Part shown: positions 42,079-52,990 of the stretch, piece by piece
Numbering within the stretch: position 1 is the stretch's first letter
How the letters are laid out: the number at the start of each line of letters is the position of its first letter
DNA from: Clostridia bacterium
GTDB lineage: Bacteria > Bacillota_A > Clostridia > Oscillospirales > CAG-272
Length of the DNA: 64,000 bases
Reading direction: 5' to 3'
Assembly (NCBI GenBank): GCA_017632155.1
Contig: JAGBRZ010000190.1
Coordinates: 45,984-109,983, forward strand
Program-made: the position numbers and the translations under genes
The notes under the pieces: model-generated
What the model was told of the DNA's origin: nothing
Database searches by the model: none
Seen by the model: only the letters and a program-made list of their open reading frames with translations

Positions 42079-43850
42079 TGGCTGAAGCAAAATTAAACTT
42101 TGATGAATCGGCGTTAGATAAAACCACAGGTTTATACGACTTGTACAGCCGATTTTATGAAGGTATGCGCACCGCAAACCTTTGTGACGGCCCAGACTAT
42201 GTAACCAACCCACCACTTACTGAAAGCGGTGAGATTGATACTGCCGCAATTGAAGAAGGGCTTGCAAACCATTCTACGATTTTGATGAAAAACTCTGCTT
42301 ACATGATGGCAAATGCTATTATGTCCTCTGTTAGCGGTGGTGGCTCAGGAGGCGGTTCTTACGTAGGTTTTGTGTCACGTTCAGGTGACTCCATGACTGG
42401 TGCGTTAGGTGCATTGTACGGCTTCCAGGCTGGTAGTGGCAATAAACTTATCTTTGAAACAACGCTTGATTCTAACGATAAGCAAGCAGCCAATATTCAT
42501 GGATATTTAACAGTTAGTGAATACTTGACTGTTAGTGGCCAACTCAATATTGGTAATGACGGTCTCTTTTTCTCAAATCAGCAGAGTATATTCTACAAAG
42601 ACGATGCCTTAAATATCGCCTCTCAGGATATTCACATGACTGGTAAGGTTGCGATTGATGGCGATTTGACTGTTGGCATTATTTCAATTGGTGCCAATGG
42701 GATTTTCAATAACAATAATGAATATTATCATGCTGGCAATAGCAATAACAGTACGACTGACTGGGATATGAGAGATGCACATGTCTATGGCGATTTGACT
42801 GTAGACGGTGCGCAAAATTACAATGGCAGATTGACGGCTTTGAAAGGATTTGATCTTGGAGAAGATGGTCAGAAACTATTGTATTCTTACAAGGAGAGCG
42901 AAGAATCTGCTGCATATATCCAGTTGGCTACAGATTTAGCGTTGTGGAGTGGCTATGGTATCAAGTTTTATAACTCATACATCATCAAGGTGCGTGGCGG
43001 TAGTGACAATATCGTTTCTTTTGCTGCTCCAGGTAAGATTATGAATTTAGGTGATAGTGACGGAGAAACAAAAACCGTTCACATCGCTCTTCAGACCGCA
43101 ATCAAAAATTATAATGGAGATTACTCGATTGTGACTCAATATGGAGATGGTAATTTCCCAAATTCATTCAGTGCTGGATGTGCCAACTCAGGTCCAACTG
43201 TATTGCAAACGTATTATACCAATGCTAACGATTGCGGTTTTATATCAAAACGTAATTTACGATTAGGTTCAGCAAATGGGCCAATTATCAATACTGGAAG
43301 CCTTAGTGATGATGTGGTATTTGATTTACCATACGTACATGTCTTGGTTGAAGGTCTGCCACAAACAGAGCGTATTACATTCAATATGCGTTACATGGCC
43401 ACTACATCTTTGTTCAGAGATCAAAGTAAAGAGTGGTCGGCCAGTTTGAATTTCGATACAGATGCGGAGTTCTTTACTTTCAACAAGCATGTAGAAAGTG
43501 ACAGTTTTTCAATAATTAGTGAGAAATATAAAACTCGCTTAATTGAAAATACCCTATTCTTTGATGATGGTGCTTTCATTGAGGGCCTTACTGATGGTTT
43601 ACGCTTTACAGGAAACGCTTATTATGTTAATAATGTAAGCTCCATGAGATTTGCCAGTGGTTTTGCCGGGTATGGCTGGGCCATTGCACAAGATGAGTTG
43701 GTTGGAGGATATTCAGCAACATTCGATGAGTTGACAATTCGTAAAAAGGCACGATTTTATGAGTTGGAAGTTCAAAAACATTCAGTAACAAATGGTGCTC
43801 TATGGGTAAGTGATTCTTGCTCTGGAGACTTAGTTGAAGAGATTGTATAA
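42078..43850 (+). CDS. tail-associated structural protein
   Basis: 590 residues. Repeated short phrases such as YLTVSEYLTVSGQLNIGNDGLFF and KVAIDGDLTVGIISIGANGIFN suggest a beta-helical or fibre-like shaft. The N-terminal region with the glycine linker SGGGSGGGSYVGF probably attaches to the baseplate. Product class is inferred from position and composition. Confidence 0.65.
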   Translation: MAEAKLNFDESALDKTTGLYDLYSRFYEGMRTANLCDGPDYVTNPPLTESGEIDTAAIEEGLANHSTILMKNSAYMMANAIMSSVSGGGSGGGSYVGFVSRSGDSMTGALGALYGFQAGSGNKLIFETTLDSNDKQAANIHGYLTVSEYLTVSGQLNIGNDGLFFSNQQSIFYKDDALNIASQDIHMTGKVAIDGDLTVGIISIGANGIFNNNNEYYHAGNSNNSTTDWDMRDAHVYGDLTVDGAQNYNGRLTALKGFDLGEDGQKLLYSYKESEESAAYIQLATDLALWSGYGIKFYNSYIIKVRGGSDNIVSFAAPGKIMNLGDSDGETKTVHIALQTAIKNYNGDYSIVTQYGDGNFPNSFSAGCANSGPTVLQTYYTNANDCGFISKRNLRLGSANGPIINTGSLSDDVVFDLPYVHVLVEGLPQTERITFNMRYMATTSLFRDQSKEWSASLNFDTDAEFFTFNKHVESDSFSIISEKYKTRLIENTLFFDDGAFIEGLTDGLRFTGNAYYVNNVSSMRFASGFAGYGWAIAQDELVGGYSATFDELTIRKKARFYELEVQKHSVTNGALWVSDSCSGDLVEEIV

Positions 43851-46306
43851 TGTCTGTTTTTGATTATAAGAAGTATAAAATCTCATTGCGTCATGATTCT
43901 AAAAAGACGCAAGGATTAAAAACTGGCGATATAGTCAGAAGACAATATTTTGACGGCAAAAATCTTATCTATTCGTTGCTTTGTGTAATGGATTATGGCG
44001 TTGATGAAATTATTGACGCTAACAACCAGAAGCAAGAACAACCATATTTTATAGGCGCATTGCTGGAAGGCGATGTGCCTAAACAAAGCGAGATTTTGGA
44101 TTTTGCCAGAATCACAAACTTGTTTGACACAGACCGTTCAGGTGCGTTGTATCTGACCGCAACAGATGACCAGGCCCCATATATGGATATTATAGATGGA
44201 ATTGGTCGTAATGCAAGTTTGTGTTGGCCCGAAAATATTGCAAATACAGAGCAAATAGATTCTACTGCTCAATATGTCGTACATGGAATTGATTGCGTAT
44301 CGTGTGATTACACAAAACGCTACACAGAACATTCCAGAATTTGTCATATAAAACGAAACGGTGTTTCGAGTAGCGATTTTATTGGGTTGAAGCAAGACTT
44401 TTATCAATATGTCGCAAACCCTAATCGAGTATTGATTTCGTATAAGATAAAAGCATCGTCTGCAATGCAAGCAACAGCTTCATTGGGTTATATTGATGAT
44501 GTTCGTGTTGATGGTGTGTGTGACGTTGATATTACTACAGACTGGCAGTATAAACTTCATGCTATTACAGTAGATTGGTCTGGCCGTCACTTACGTTCTT
44601 TCAAATTGGATTTATCCAATATGGCAACTGATAGCGAAGTGTGGATAGCAGACCTGAATATCATCTTGCTTTCCAGTGTTGCTACTTTCATGGACGCAAG
44701 CCAAATGCGTATAGGTAAGTTGGATGGTGTTCATGACCCAGTATTCGGCAAATTGGATGGATATGGAGGCTATTTGCAAAAGTTCTTTGCATCTATGTCT
44801 GCACATATCTCCGGCACATTGACTGCTGGTGATGAAAATGGTTTTGGCTCTACTTTCTATGCGGGTAAAATCCATCGCAATGCGTTCATAAACTCACTCG
44901 ATGTCAATTTTATAAATGCTATTGAGGTGAGCGAGAACGTAGTAAATCCTACTGGAGTCGGTAATGTATATGCTGTTACCGAGAAGGCAGATATGATTGC
45001 TCAGAATGCTGATTGGTTGATGAAACGTATTGGGAAAGGTTACTGCTTTTCTTTCTGGGCGTATGCGAAAGCACCATGTCAATTGGAGGTCTTGCAGAAC
45101 GGACATTTGGTAGGCATTCTCCAGGTTGACAATGAAGACACGCATGGGTGGCACCGTCTTCATGTACCGTTTGAATTGATTGATGCAGAAGGTAACGATT
45201 TGCAAATATCAATCAACCCAACATTTGTAGAGCCTAATACCGATGCAATATCGGATGATAATGCTATCGTTGCACAAGATGAATTAGTGCCGGATGAGAA
45301 CATTGTGTACTTTACAGCACCACAGCTTGAATTGGGCCGAACTGTCACGCAATATCAGCCTACAGATGAAATATTGAATTTCACTGAGGATTATGGTGCA
45401 TGGTTTAATCGAGGTGGTGTTGGCGGTACGATTCAAAATCCATTACTGCAATTGAACTTTGACGGTCAAGGCAGTATCGGTACACGCAGTAACTCATTCC
45501 TTCTTCGCACTGACGGCTCTGGATATTTGGCCAACAAGAATATTTCTTGGGGTGCAAATGGAAAGGTGACGTTTGGCGATGAGGTGACATTGAATTGGAA
45601 CAACCTTGGCTCTTCATTCCAGCAAGCTGTATTGCCAAAATCAATTAAGATTATTGGTCCAGATACCTTTACATTGTTTGGAGACGAGTCTTCTTCATCC
45701 ACACAGTTTACCCCACAATCTATCACGTTGACAATGACTGAGGAAAACATTTCTTCTACAACAAGTCAACGTAAGTGGTATTATATGCGAGACGATGAGT
45801 GGGTGAAGTTCACTAACTCCAATGCAAAAACACTTACTATCCTTCCCGATGGCTCGTACTGGAATGACAAGAGTTCGTTGACTGTCAAATGTGAGGTTAC
45901 AATTGGCACAAATGTGTATATTGATACATTTACAATACGTAAGCAATACATTCTTGGCTATACAGTAAAAGTCAGTTCAACGCAAGGAGACTCGTTCAAA
46001 AATGGTCGCTGTGCTACCACATTGAAAGCCTCGGTGTATTACCAGGGCAATTTGGTTGATGAAGACTATGTGGCAGACAACTTCACCTTTGTTTGGAAAA
46101 AATACAACCTTCCAGATATTGAGCATGAAGATACAGATTGGTATAACGCTCAATACGATGGTGACGGAAATTTGATTCAAGAAGCCATTGACCGCACCAA
46201 GTCAACTATCACATTAGGGTATCGAATTAGCGGTTCTGACCTTTTCATTTGTGAATTACAAAACGGAAGCTCTGTATTCCCATACACATTCCCTGTTATC
46301 TTCTAA
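43850..46306 (+). CDS. tail fibre / baseplate-associated protein
   Basis: 818 residues, sharing one base with its upstream neighbour. Residues 140-290 look like a carbohydrate-binding jelly-roll segment, and about 555-585 contain NKNISWGANGKVTFGDEV...NWNNLGS, which also occurs in the 890-residue protein at 54.9-57.5 kb. Such shared modules are typical of tail proteins. The C-terminal 200 residues look like Ig-type beta domains. Confidence 0.65.
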   Translation: MSVFDYKKYKISLRHDSKKTQGLKTGDIVRRQYFDGKNLIYSLLCVMDYGVDEIIDANNQKQEQPYFIGALLEGDVPKQSEILDFARITNLFDTDRSGALYLTATDDQAPYMDIIDGIGRNASLCWPENIANTEQIDSTAQYVVHGIDCVSCDYTKRYTEHSRICHIKRNGVSSSDFIGLKQDFYQYVANPNRVLISYKIKASSAMQATASLGYIDDVRVDGVCDVDITTDWQYKLHAITVDWSGRHLRSFKLDLSNMATDSEVWIADLNIILLSSVATFMDASQMRIGKLDGVHDPVFGKLDGYGGYLQKFFASMSAHISGTLTAGDENGFGSTFYAGKIHRNAFINSLDVNFINAIEVSENVVNPTGVGNVYAVTEKADMIAQNADWLMKRIGKGYCFSFWAYAKAPCQLEVLQNGHLVGILQVDNEDTHGWHRLHVPFELIDAEGNDLQISINPTFVEPNTDAISDDNAIVAQDELVPDENIVYFTAPQLELGRTVTQYQPTDEILNFTEDYGAWFNRGGVGGTIQNPLLQLNFDGQGSIGTRSNSFLLRTDGSGYLANKNISWGANGKVTFGDEVTLNWNNLGSSFQQAVLPKSIKIIGPDTFTLFGDESSSSTQFTPQSITLTMTEENISSTTSQRKWYYMRDDEWVKFTNSNAKTLTILPDGSYWNDKSSLTVKCEVTIGTNVYIDTFTIRKQYILGYTVKVSSTQGDSFKNGRCATTLKASVYYQGNLVDEDYVADNFTFVWKKYNLPDIEHEDTDWYNAQYDGDGNLIQEAIDRTKSTITLGYRISGSDLFICELQNGSSVFPYTFPVIF

Positions 46307-46314
46307 ACCACATA

Positions 46315-46356
46315 TTATCATGCAGTTTGACCGAATACTGGTCGGCTGCATGATAA
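46315..46356 (+). terminator. hairpin before the DGR target gene
   Basis: TTATCATGCAG 46315-46325 pairs with CTGCATGATAA 46346-46356, with an inner GACC/GGTC stem. No T-run follows, so termination is not certain. Confidence 0.5.
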
Positions 46357-46395
46357 AATTTGAAGAATTTGGTTGACATCTGCTATGCTCTTCCA

Positions 46396-46412
46396 CTATT
46401 CGTATAAAATTC
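46396..46412 (+). promoter_or_regulatory. CTATTC late motif, copy 5
   Basis: CTATTCGTATAAAATTC lies 63 nt before the DGR target start codon, a longer distance than in other copies. Confidence 0.45.
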
Positions 46413-46458
46413 ATTTGATGAGTTCCAACTTCTCCTTAAATGTTTTAACACTCCAATT

Positions 46459-49400
46459 ATGGCAACAGACATTTCAGATCTGCTTAATAAACAGAACAAT
46501 GCCAGCCAGGAAGCAGCTACAGAAAGTATTCCAGCCAATGAGAAACTGACGGCTGATGAATTTAAGCGGTTGGTAGCGGCTGTGCAAGAAAACCAGAAAA
46601 GTGTGAAGAGTGTGAAGATGGGCAGCCAGACCTACACTCCCGACCCAGATGGAGCTGTAACATTGCCTTATACTGCTGAAGGTACTGAAGTCCTTTTGAA
46701 GACCACTGACAGCACGACAAGTTTGGTGAGTATTACAGGCTCAATCGCCCTCCATCTCTTATTTACCAGTACGACTGGTGGATATGATACGGGTAATAGC
46801 GGTACATTGTACATACAGACATACGAAAATGGCCAATGGGTTACTAAAGGCTCAATGCCCTTAGCATCAAAGAGCGCAACAGCAAGCTATGATGCTATTG
46901 ATATTACGTCATATTTAGCAACTGGCTCAAACCGTGTGCGTGTATATGTAGTCGATGAGTCATTCGGCACTCAGTCAAACTACATCATATTTGATTCAGT
47001 GGTTCTTACTGCATTGCAACTGGAAATGGCTACAGACTACCATCTTCCAGTAACCAATGACTATCTCCAGTTCTCGTATTATGTGTATGGTGCCGGTGTA
47101 TCAAAGACGTTGCACTTAAAGATTTCAGGTGATGGCGGTGTGCGAGAGATTGAGCATGACTTAGGTACTGCGACTTATACTACTGCGACTTATACTACTC
47201 CAGCTATTACTGACTCATCAACTCAAACAGTGAAGCTATTGACTCACGGTGTACATACAGTTGAGTCTTGGCTGACTTGTGTTGATGGTGATGGCAATTA
47301 CTTGGAGTCAGAGCACATTACCAACTCAATTATGGTGGTTAGAGACGCTTCTAATATGACTCCATATTTGTTGCTTCAGAATCTCAAAACAGATGTCACC
47401 AACTATGAGCAGACTAATCTTTTTGATTATGCTGTGTATAACCCATCTGGTGAGGAAATGGAATTGGCGTTTGTGCTTACAGACGATTCAGATAGCACTG
47501 AGTATTTGCGTGTCGAAGATAGCGTCCAACCTCAAACTGCATACGATTTCGTCACCACTGTAGAAATCGAGAACGATTCTGACGATGTAGTGTATGGCTA
47601 TTTGCATGTATATCGTAAAGTCAATGAGACATATCATGACTTCTTGCTTGAAAGTACAGGCTCTTCTATTGCTATCATCAATGTGGACAACAAGGAAAAG
47701 TTTAGCCCTACAAGTGGTGCTGATTTCTTCTTGAACCCAAAGATCCGTAACAATAGTGAAATTGCCCCTGACCGCATTCTGAATGCCGCAAAAGACAATG
47801 AGGAACTTCCAGGTGCTAAATTTGAAAACTTTGGTTTTGTCAATGATGGCTGGGTGACATCCAATGACGGACAACGTGTATTGCGTGTTCTTGCGGGCCA
47901 ATATTTGACTATTCCATACGAGCCGTTTGAAGCATTCAAGACAAATACCGCTTCCAGTATGACGTTGGAGTTTGACTTCATGGTACGTAACATTACCAAT
48001 GAGGTGGATCCAATCGTCCAGATTTGTTCTTTGGTTGCTGCAACTGGCCTACCACTCGGTTTGTACATGCGACCACTTGACGGTTTCTTGTTCACAAGAA
48101 GTTCGTCTATTGAAGCTGACCAGAACTTTAGCTGGGAAGAAGGAGTGCGTACTCATATTGCCATCAATATTGTTCACGCATTGCGTTCTTCAACTACAAG
48201 TACAACTACTGTAGCGTTGGTGCGAGTATTCATCAACGGAGTCATTAACCGTGAGTTCCCATTTGAACTGGGTAACGCTAACGAGTTTATCACAAGTGCC
48301 GGACATGGCGGTATTCGTATCGGTCAAGAGGATGCGGACATTGACATCTATTCAATCCGTTGCTACAAGAAAGTATTGTCAGCAGACGAGTGCATGAAAG
48401 ACTACATGAGCACACTGCCTACTTCTACCGCTAAGATTGCTTTCAGAGATGCAAATGACATTATGGAAAATGGTGTGATTAGCTACAAGAAAGCAAAGGA
48501 AAAGTATAATGTTCTTGTATGGCACGGATATGAGCCTAACCATACCAATCAAAGCGATCAGAAAGGTTGGCTGGAAATTTCCCAATTAAAACCTGATGGC
48601 ACTCCAGACAACGAGTATAGCGGTACTATCGGTAAGAAGTATGGCTTGCTTCCATGCAAAGGCCAGGGTTCAACTGCAAAAACCTATTATTGGTGGAATC
48701 CTCAGTGGGATGTCAACAAAACGGTTGACGGCAATGGTAACAAGATTAAGGATGACGGTTGGGTTGACGGCAATGGCGTTGATCATGGTATGAAGTATCA
48801 GTTGGCTGCCGATGTGCCGGCTGCTAAGAAACTCGTATTGAAAATCAACTATGCGTCTTCAATGCAAAGCCATAAGCAGGGTGCGACTGAATTGTATAAC
48901 CTGCTTCATACAGCGATTGTGGGCAAAAACTCATTGCAGCAACAAGATCCAAAGGCACGTGTTGCAGTTATTGAAAGACCGTTCTTATACTTCTTGCAGA
49001 CTCCAGATGATACCGAACCAGTCTTTCATGGTCTTGGCACTTTCGGACCTGGCAAAATGGATAAGCCGACTTGGGGTTATGATGATGAAAATCCAGCACA
49101 TGCAGACTTTGCAATGTTGGAAGGCTCTGATAACAACAAGCCACTTACTGACATGCGTGTGCCTTGGGACGAGAATGTAACCTATAATGTTGACGAAGAA
49201 TACTTTGAATACAACGGTGACGGATGCTTGGACTTTGACGCTGGTCTTGTGTACGAGGAAGATGATGAGGAAGGTCACGTAAAGGATCAGCCATTAGACA
49301 ACATCATCGAGTATTACAAAGCTGCTTTCAACTGGGCGTTCATGCACAATCCAGACATTTTGCCATATACCGATGGTAACTTAGATGTTTTCCTTGAAGA

Positions 49401-52400
49401 TACAACAGTCAATACGGTTAAGCAATACTGGATGACCCGTGCTGGCGGTGGAGCTGCAATTTATGATGTATATCGTTATGATTTCATCAATAAGACTTGG
49501 GTTCCTGCCGGATTGAATGTGGGTGGCATTTACCAAACCAAGAATTTGAGTGCGCTATATCCAAGTGCGTTGAACGGTTTGTCTGCCGGTGCGTGGGATG
49601 AGTTGAACTCTGCGTTCATTGCAGCGATTGTCGCAGACGCAAAGGCTACCATAGGAGAATATTTCAATGTAAAGTCATTGAGATTCCACTATGCGTTTGT
49701 TAATCACTTCTTAGCTGGTACTGACAACAACTCAAAGAACACATATTGGGTACTCGATCCTGTTACTCACTTGATTGAGGCTCACCAAGATGACCTTGAT
49801 ACCATTTTCAAAACCAACAACTCTGGCTACCAGATTAAGCCTTACTATATTGACCGTATGCACCCATATTCTGATGATGGTGAATTGCTGTACACAGAAG
49901 GTGGTGGTAATGTATTGTTCAATCTTATGGAGCTTATGTGGGAGCATGGTTCAACTGAAATGGCTGAAATGATGAATACTGTTCTAACCACTATGTCTGA
50001 CCTCATTACAGCTGAGGACCAGAAGAGGGGTTACGAGAAGTCTGCATGGGGCGCATTGGAGAAGTATTTCTTCTCTATCCAAAAATACTTCCCAGCGGTT
50101 GCTTATAATGAAACTGCACGTATTCGTTATGAGTACCCAACATCATTGAAGTTTGTGTCTGACCGTAGCGTTAAGCCTATCACACAGTCGTTGGGAGACC
50201 AGTTAGCTTCTGAAAGACAATATATGAAACGCCGTTTGGTATATATGTCTTCGTATGCAGCTTATGGAGAGTTCAGCTTGACTGGTGATAACGGTTTTGG
50301 TTTCAACACATATCCTCGTATTGATGGTAGCAGTCCTACTGTAGTGCTGGATGTTGTGCCTCATCAGTATTTATATCCAACAGCTCGTGTAGGTCAAACA
50401 TTGCGTAATCCTCATGTTCGTGTGGCACCAAAAGAAACCTATCATTTTGTTGTTGATGATAGCGGTGCTCTGGGTGATACTGTATGCGGTTTGAAGGGTG
50501 GTAACTATTACCGTTCATTCGGTAACTTGGGTGACTTGTCAGTGAATCCGACAAATGACTTTACTATCAACGGTGAACGACTTGTTGAAATCGTGGCAAC
50601 TCCTACTGGTAATCCTGAGTTTAGACCAAGCCGTTTGAATATCAATACACCCTTGATTACATCGTTGAACTTGAACGGTGAAAGTCTTTTGGGCGGTCAG
50701 TTGGATGCGAGTGGAAGTATTCGTTTGCTGTCGATGGACCTAAGAGGCACTAAGATTACATCTGTAATATTCCCGACAGCTAAGTTGTTGTCAGAAGTAC
50801 GACTTGGTGGTTACTTGACTGAATTAGAAGTTAAGGATTTACCCAGCTTGAACACATTGACTCTTGACGCATACACATACTTGACATCATTTGTGATTGG
50901 TGATAATGTTGGTAAGTTGGATTTGTATAATACGATTGCAGAATTGTATGATGCAAAGCACAATGAGACTGACACCAATCGTAAGCTCCGTAAACTTGAA
51001 GTACGTGATGTGAAATGGACTGATGTTACAGCTGACTTCTTGATTTGGCTGTCTAACATTGATGACGTTAAAATTACAGGCCAAATCACTATGTCTTCTG
51101 TAGAATATATGACATTTGAGCTGAAGAAAGCGTTGATTGTCAAGTTTGGCAACATCGACTCTCCAGATAATCCATTACAAATTTCGTATGTTCAGCGTGC
51201 TATCAATAGCGCACAGATTGCAGGTGATAATACGTTCAGAAGTGCTGGAACCAGACAGTTTACGTTGATTCCTAATAGTCCAAACGCCAATAACTTTACA
51301 GCGTTAGAGTGGTCTATGTCAGCTTCATCGTATGCTTCAGTTGATCCAAAGACAGGTATTGTAACTGTTAGCAAGGTAAGTGAAACTGCATTGACAGTTC
51401 AATTGACTTGTAAGATTACAACAACTGATAAGGAAATTGTGTCAACCATGCCACTGTATCTCTATGACCGTCCAGCAGCTTTAGGTGACTATGTGTTTGC
51501 TGATGGCACCTATAGTGACATGAACAATCCATTGAAGTCAGTGGTTGGTATCTGTTTCTATCTGGGTGAAACTGACAGAGCAGATGGTGTACCTGACAGA
51601 CGTATGGTTGCTCTGGAAGACATCAAGGGTTATAATAGCAGTACATCAATTCCTTGGGGACTGTTTAGTGGTGATAATACTAATGGTATTACAGGTATCA
51701 CATTTGACGGTATCAGTAACGTGTACGACATTGCAACAATTACCAACTTTAGTGCAACTGGCTTGGCTCCCGCGAAAGAAAATAACTCTTCCAACTATAT
51801 TCGTGACGATAACTATCGTGACCCTGATACTGGTGACAAATACGGCTTCGTTACAGGATTAGGTGAAAATACAGGTGCTGGAGATATTGGATTACGTGAT
51901 TTGTCTGCATCTCTGTTTGATGTAGCAGGTGCTGGAATCAATGCAGGAGAAAAGGCTCCGAGTGGTTTGCATCACACGTTAGCAATTATCGCTCATCGTA
52001 ATCAAGTGCTTGATGCAGCTGGTTTGTCTATCCCAGCAGCGCAGTTCAACGGAGGTGTCCGTATCAAGACTGAAATGGATAACCTTAAAGAGTTGATTAG
52101 CGCAATCATTGAGAACAATGGCAATGCGGCTAAATACCAGCAATACTATTGGCCGGCAGCTTCGTATTGTTATGCGTATGAGCCTGAAGTAATGAAGGGT
52201 GAAACTTTGTCACCTAAATTCCAAGCTCATAACTGGTATCTACCAGCTATCGGTGAGTTGTGCCGTCAGTATTGGTATTATCGCCAGGGTCTTGCTTCTG
52301 ACTTGAATGTCTTTGCAAAGGCAATTAACAATGGAGTAATGTCCGATTATACAGCCTCGTACCGCTGGAGTAGTTCTGAGAACGGCCAGGCTGGCGCATG

Positions 52401-52482
52401 GCTCGTCGACTTCTCCGGTGGTGGCTTCTTCACCCTCAGCAAGTCTGGCAGTAACGTAGTTAGGGCTGTGTGTGCATTTTAG
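46459..52482 (+). CDS. giant tail adhesin, target of the DGR
   Basis: 2007 residues. A LamG-like domain lies near 490-650 (SMTLEFDFMVRN...IRIGQEDADIDIYSIRCYKK). A Big_2-type Ig domain lies near 1620-1680 (LEWSMSASSYASVDPKTGIVTV). The C-terminal 120 residues are of DUF1566/C-type-lectin type (NWYLPAIGEL...YRWSSSENG...NVVRAVCAF), and the last 43 residues are the variable repeat. The protein is expected at the tail tip or fibre, binding changing host receptors. Confidence 0.9.
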   Translation: MATDISDLLNKQNNASQEAATESIPANEKLTADEFKRLVAAVQENQKSVKSVKMGSQTYTPDPDGAVTLPYTAEGTEVLLKTTDSTTSLVSITGSIALHLLFTSTTGGYDTGNSGTLYIQTYENGQWVTKGSMPLASKSATASYDAIDITSYLATGSNRVRVYVVDESFGTQSNYIIFDSVVLTALQLEMATDYHLPVTNDYLQFSYYVYGAGVSKTLHLKISGDGGVREIEHDLGTATYTTATYTTPAITDSSTQTVKLLTHGVHTVESWLTCVDGDGNYLESEHITNSIMVVRDASNMTPYLLLQNLKTDVTNYEQTNLFDYAVYNPSGEEMELAFVLTDDSDSTEYLRVEDSVQPQTAYDFVTTVEIENDSDDVVYGYLHVYRKVNETYHDFLLESTGSSIAIINVDNKEKFSPTSGADFFLNPKIRNNSEIAPDRILNAAKDNEELPGAKFENFGFVNDGWVTSNDGQRVLRVLAGQYLTIPYEPFEAFKTNTASSMTLEFDFMVRNITNEVDPIVQICSLVAATGLPLGLYMRPLDGFLFTRSSSIEADQNFSWEEGVRTHIAINIVHALRSSTTSTTTVALVRVFINGVINREFPFELGNANEFITSAGHGGIRIGQEDADIDIYSIRCYKKVLSADECMKDYMSTLPTSTAKIAFRDANDIMENGVISYKKAKEKYNVLVWHGYEPNHTNQSDQKGWLEISQLKPDGTPDNEYSGTIGKKYGLLPCKGQGSTAKTYYWWNPQWDVNKTVDGNGNKIKDDGWVDGNGVDHGMKYQLAADVPAAKKLVLKINYASSMQSHKQGATELYNLLHTAIVGKNSLQQQDPKARVAVIERPFLYFLQTPDDTEPVFHGLGTFGPGKMDKPTWGYDDENPAHADFAMLEGSDNNKPLTDMRVPWDENVTYNVDEEYFEYNGDGCLDFDAGLVYEEDDEEGHVKDQPLDNIIEYYKAAFNWAFMHNPDILPYTDGNLDVFLEDTTVNTVKQYWMTRAGGGAAIYDVYRYDFINKTWVPAGLNVGGIYQTKNLSALYPSALNGLSAGAWDELNSAFIAAIVADAKATIGEYFNVKSLRFHYAFVNHFLAGTDNNSKNTYWVLDPVTHLIEAHQDDLDTIFKTNNSGYQIKPYYIDRMHPYSDDGELLYTEGGGNVLFNLMELMWEHGSTEMAEMMNTVLTTMSDLITAEDQKRGYEKSAWGALEKYFFSIQKYFPAVAYNETARIRYEYPTSLKFVSDRSVKPITQSLGDQLASERQYMKRRLVYMSSYAAYGEFSLTGDNGFGFNTYPRIDGSSPTVVLDVVPHQYLYPTARVGQTLRNPHVRVAPKETYHFVVDDSGALGDTVCGLKGGNYYRSFGNLGDLSVNPTNDFTINGERLVEIVATPTGNPEFRPSRLNINTPLITSLNLNGESLLGGQLDASGSIRLLSMDLRGTKITSVIFPTAKLLSEVRLGGYLTELEVKDLPSLNTLTLDAYTYLTSFVIGDNVGKLDLYNTIAELYDAKHNETDTNRKLRKLEVRDVKWTDVTADFLIWLSNIDDVKITGQITMSSVEYMTFELKKALIVKFGNIDSPDNPLQISYVQRAINSAQIAGDNTFRSAGTRQFTLIPNSPNANNFTALEWSMSASSYASVDPKTGIVTVSKVSETALTVQLTCKITTTDKEIVSTMPLYLYDRPAALGDYVFADGTYSDMNNPLKSVVGICFYLGETDRADGVPDRRMVALEDIKGYNSSTSIPWGLFSGDNTNGITGITFDGISNVYDIATITNFSATGLAPAKENNSSNYIRDDNYRDPDTGDKYGFVTGLGENTGAGDIGLRDLSASLFDVAGAGINAGEKAPSGLHHTLAIIAHRNQVLDAAGLSIPAAQFNGGVRIKTEMDNLKELISAIIENNGNAAKYQQYYWPAASYCYAYEPEVMKGETLSPKFQAHNWYLPAIGELCRQYWYYRQGLASDLNVFAKAINNGVMSDYTASYRWSSSENGQAGAWLVDFSGGGFFTLSKSGSNVVRAVCAF
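52352..52479 (+). repeat. DGR variable repeat (VR)
   Basis: 128 nt aligned without gaps to the template repeat at 53076-53203 (offset 724). 23 differences; every one is an A in the template (replaced by G, C or T). No C, G or T in the template has changed. The VR covers the last codons of the adhesin gene. Confidence 0.95.
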
Positions 52483-52488
52483 TGTTTT

Positions 52489-52517
52489 TTAGGGGCGGTT
52501 CTTTCAACCGCCCCTAA
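52489..52517 (+). promoter_or_regulatory. hairpin just downstream of VR
   Basis: TTAGGGGCGGTT 52489-52500 pairs perfectly with AACCGCCCCTAA 52506-52517 around a 5-nt loop. It starts 9 nt after VR. Such DNA hairpins after VR promote retrohoming in known DGRs. It could also act as a transcription terminator, though no T-run follows. Confidence 0.8.
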
Positions 52518-52526
52518 GATAAAATT

Positions 52527-52542
52527 CTATTCATATATAAAC
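52527..52542 (+). promoter_or_regulatory. CTATTC late motif, copy 6
   Basis: CTATTCATATATAAAC lies 10 nt after the VR hairpin and 50 nt before the Avd start codon, so the avd-TR-RT cassette may have its own transcript. Confidence 0.5.
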
Positions 52543-52576
52543 AACTGATGTAAAAATTAACCTATAGCGTACAAAG

Positions 52577-52972
52577 ATGGCAAAAACAGTCTTTCAATCT
52601 TCTCTTTATCGAGCTGTCGAAAACTTGGCAATGTGGTGGATTCCCGTAGGTGGAAGAACACCCAACTCTCCTGTCCTAAGACATTATGTGCATTTGTGTT
52701 CTGGCGCAATTGATGATGCGCTGATTGCAATTCATTTAGGACTGGAAACGGACCGAGACGCTGCACAAGAGCGTTTAGACTGCATTGACACAGCGCATGT
52801 TCATTTGACAAGAGTGAAAACGATTGTAAGAATACTAAAAGAGTATTCCGATATAAATGGACACGCTCGTGTACTGTCCAACAAACAGTTCGCACATTTT
52901 TCTCTCTGTATGAATAAGATTTATACTGAGCTTGGATTATGGCGCAATGCAACATTAAAAAAGTGCAAGTGA
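52577..52972 (+). CDS. avd: DGR accessory protein Avd
   Basis: 131 residues, all helical and basic, the size of known Avd proteins. Position between VR gene and TR/RT and a heptad-rich sequence (RLDCIDTAHVHLTRVKTIVRILKEYS) support it. Avd forms a pentameric barrel of four-helix bundles that binds the RT and template RNA and is needed for mutagenic cDNA synthesis. Confidence 0.88.
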   Translation: MAKTVFQSSLYRAVENLAMWWIPVGGRTPNSPVLRHYVHLCSGAIDDALIAIHLGLETDRDAAQERLDCIDTAHVHLTRVKTIVRILKEYSDINGHARVLSNKQFAHFSLCMNKIYTELGLWRNATLKKCK

Positions 52973-52990
52973 TCCCACTGACATATACGT

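Noticed and set aside
52489..52517. Simple terminator only
   Set aside because: The stem is perfect, but no T-run follows, and the position right after VR matches the DGR hairpin; the two roles are not exclusive.
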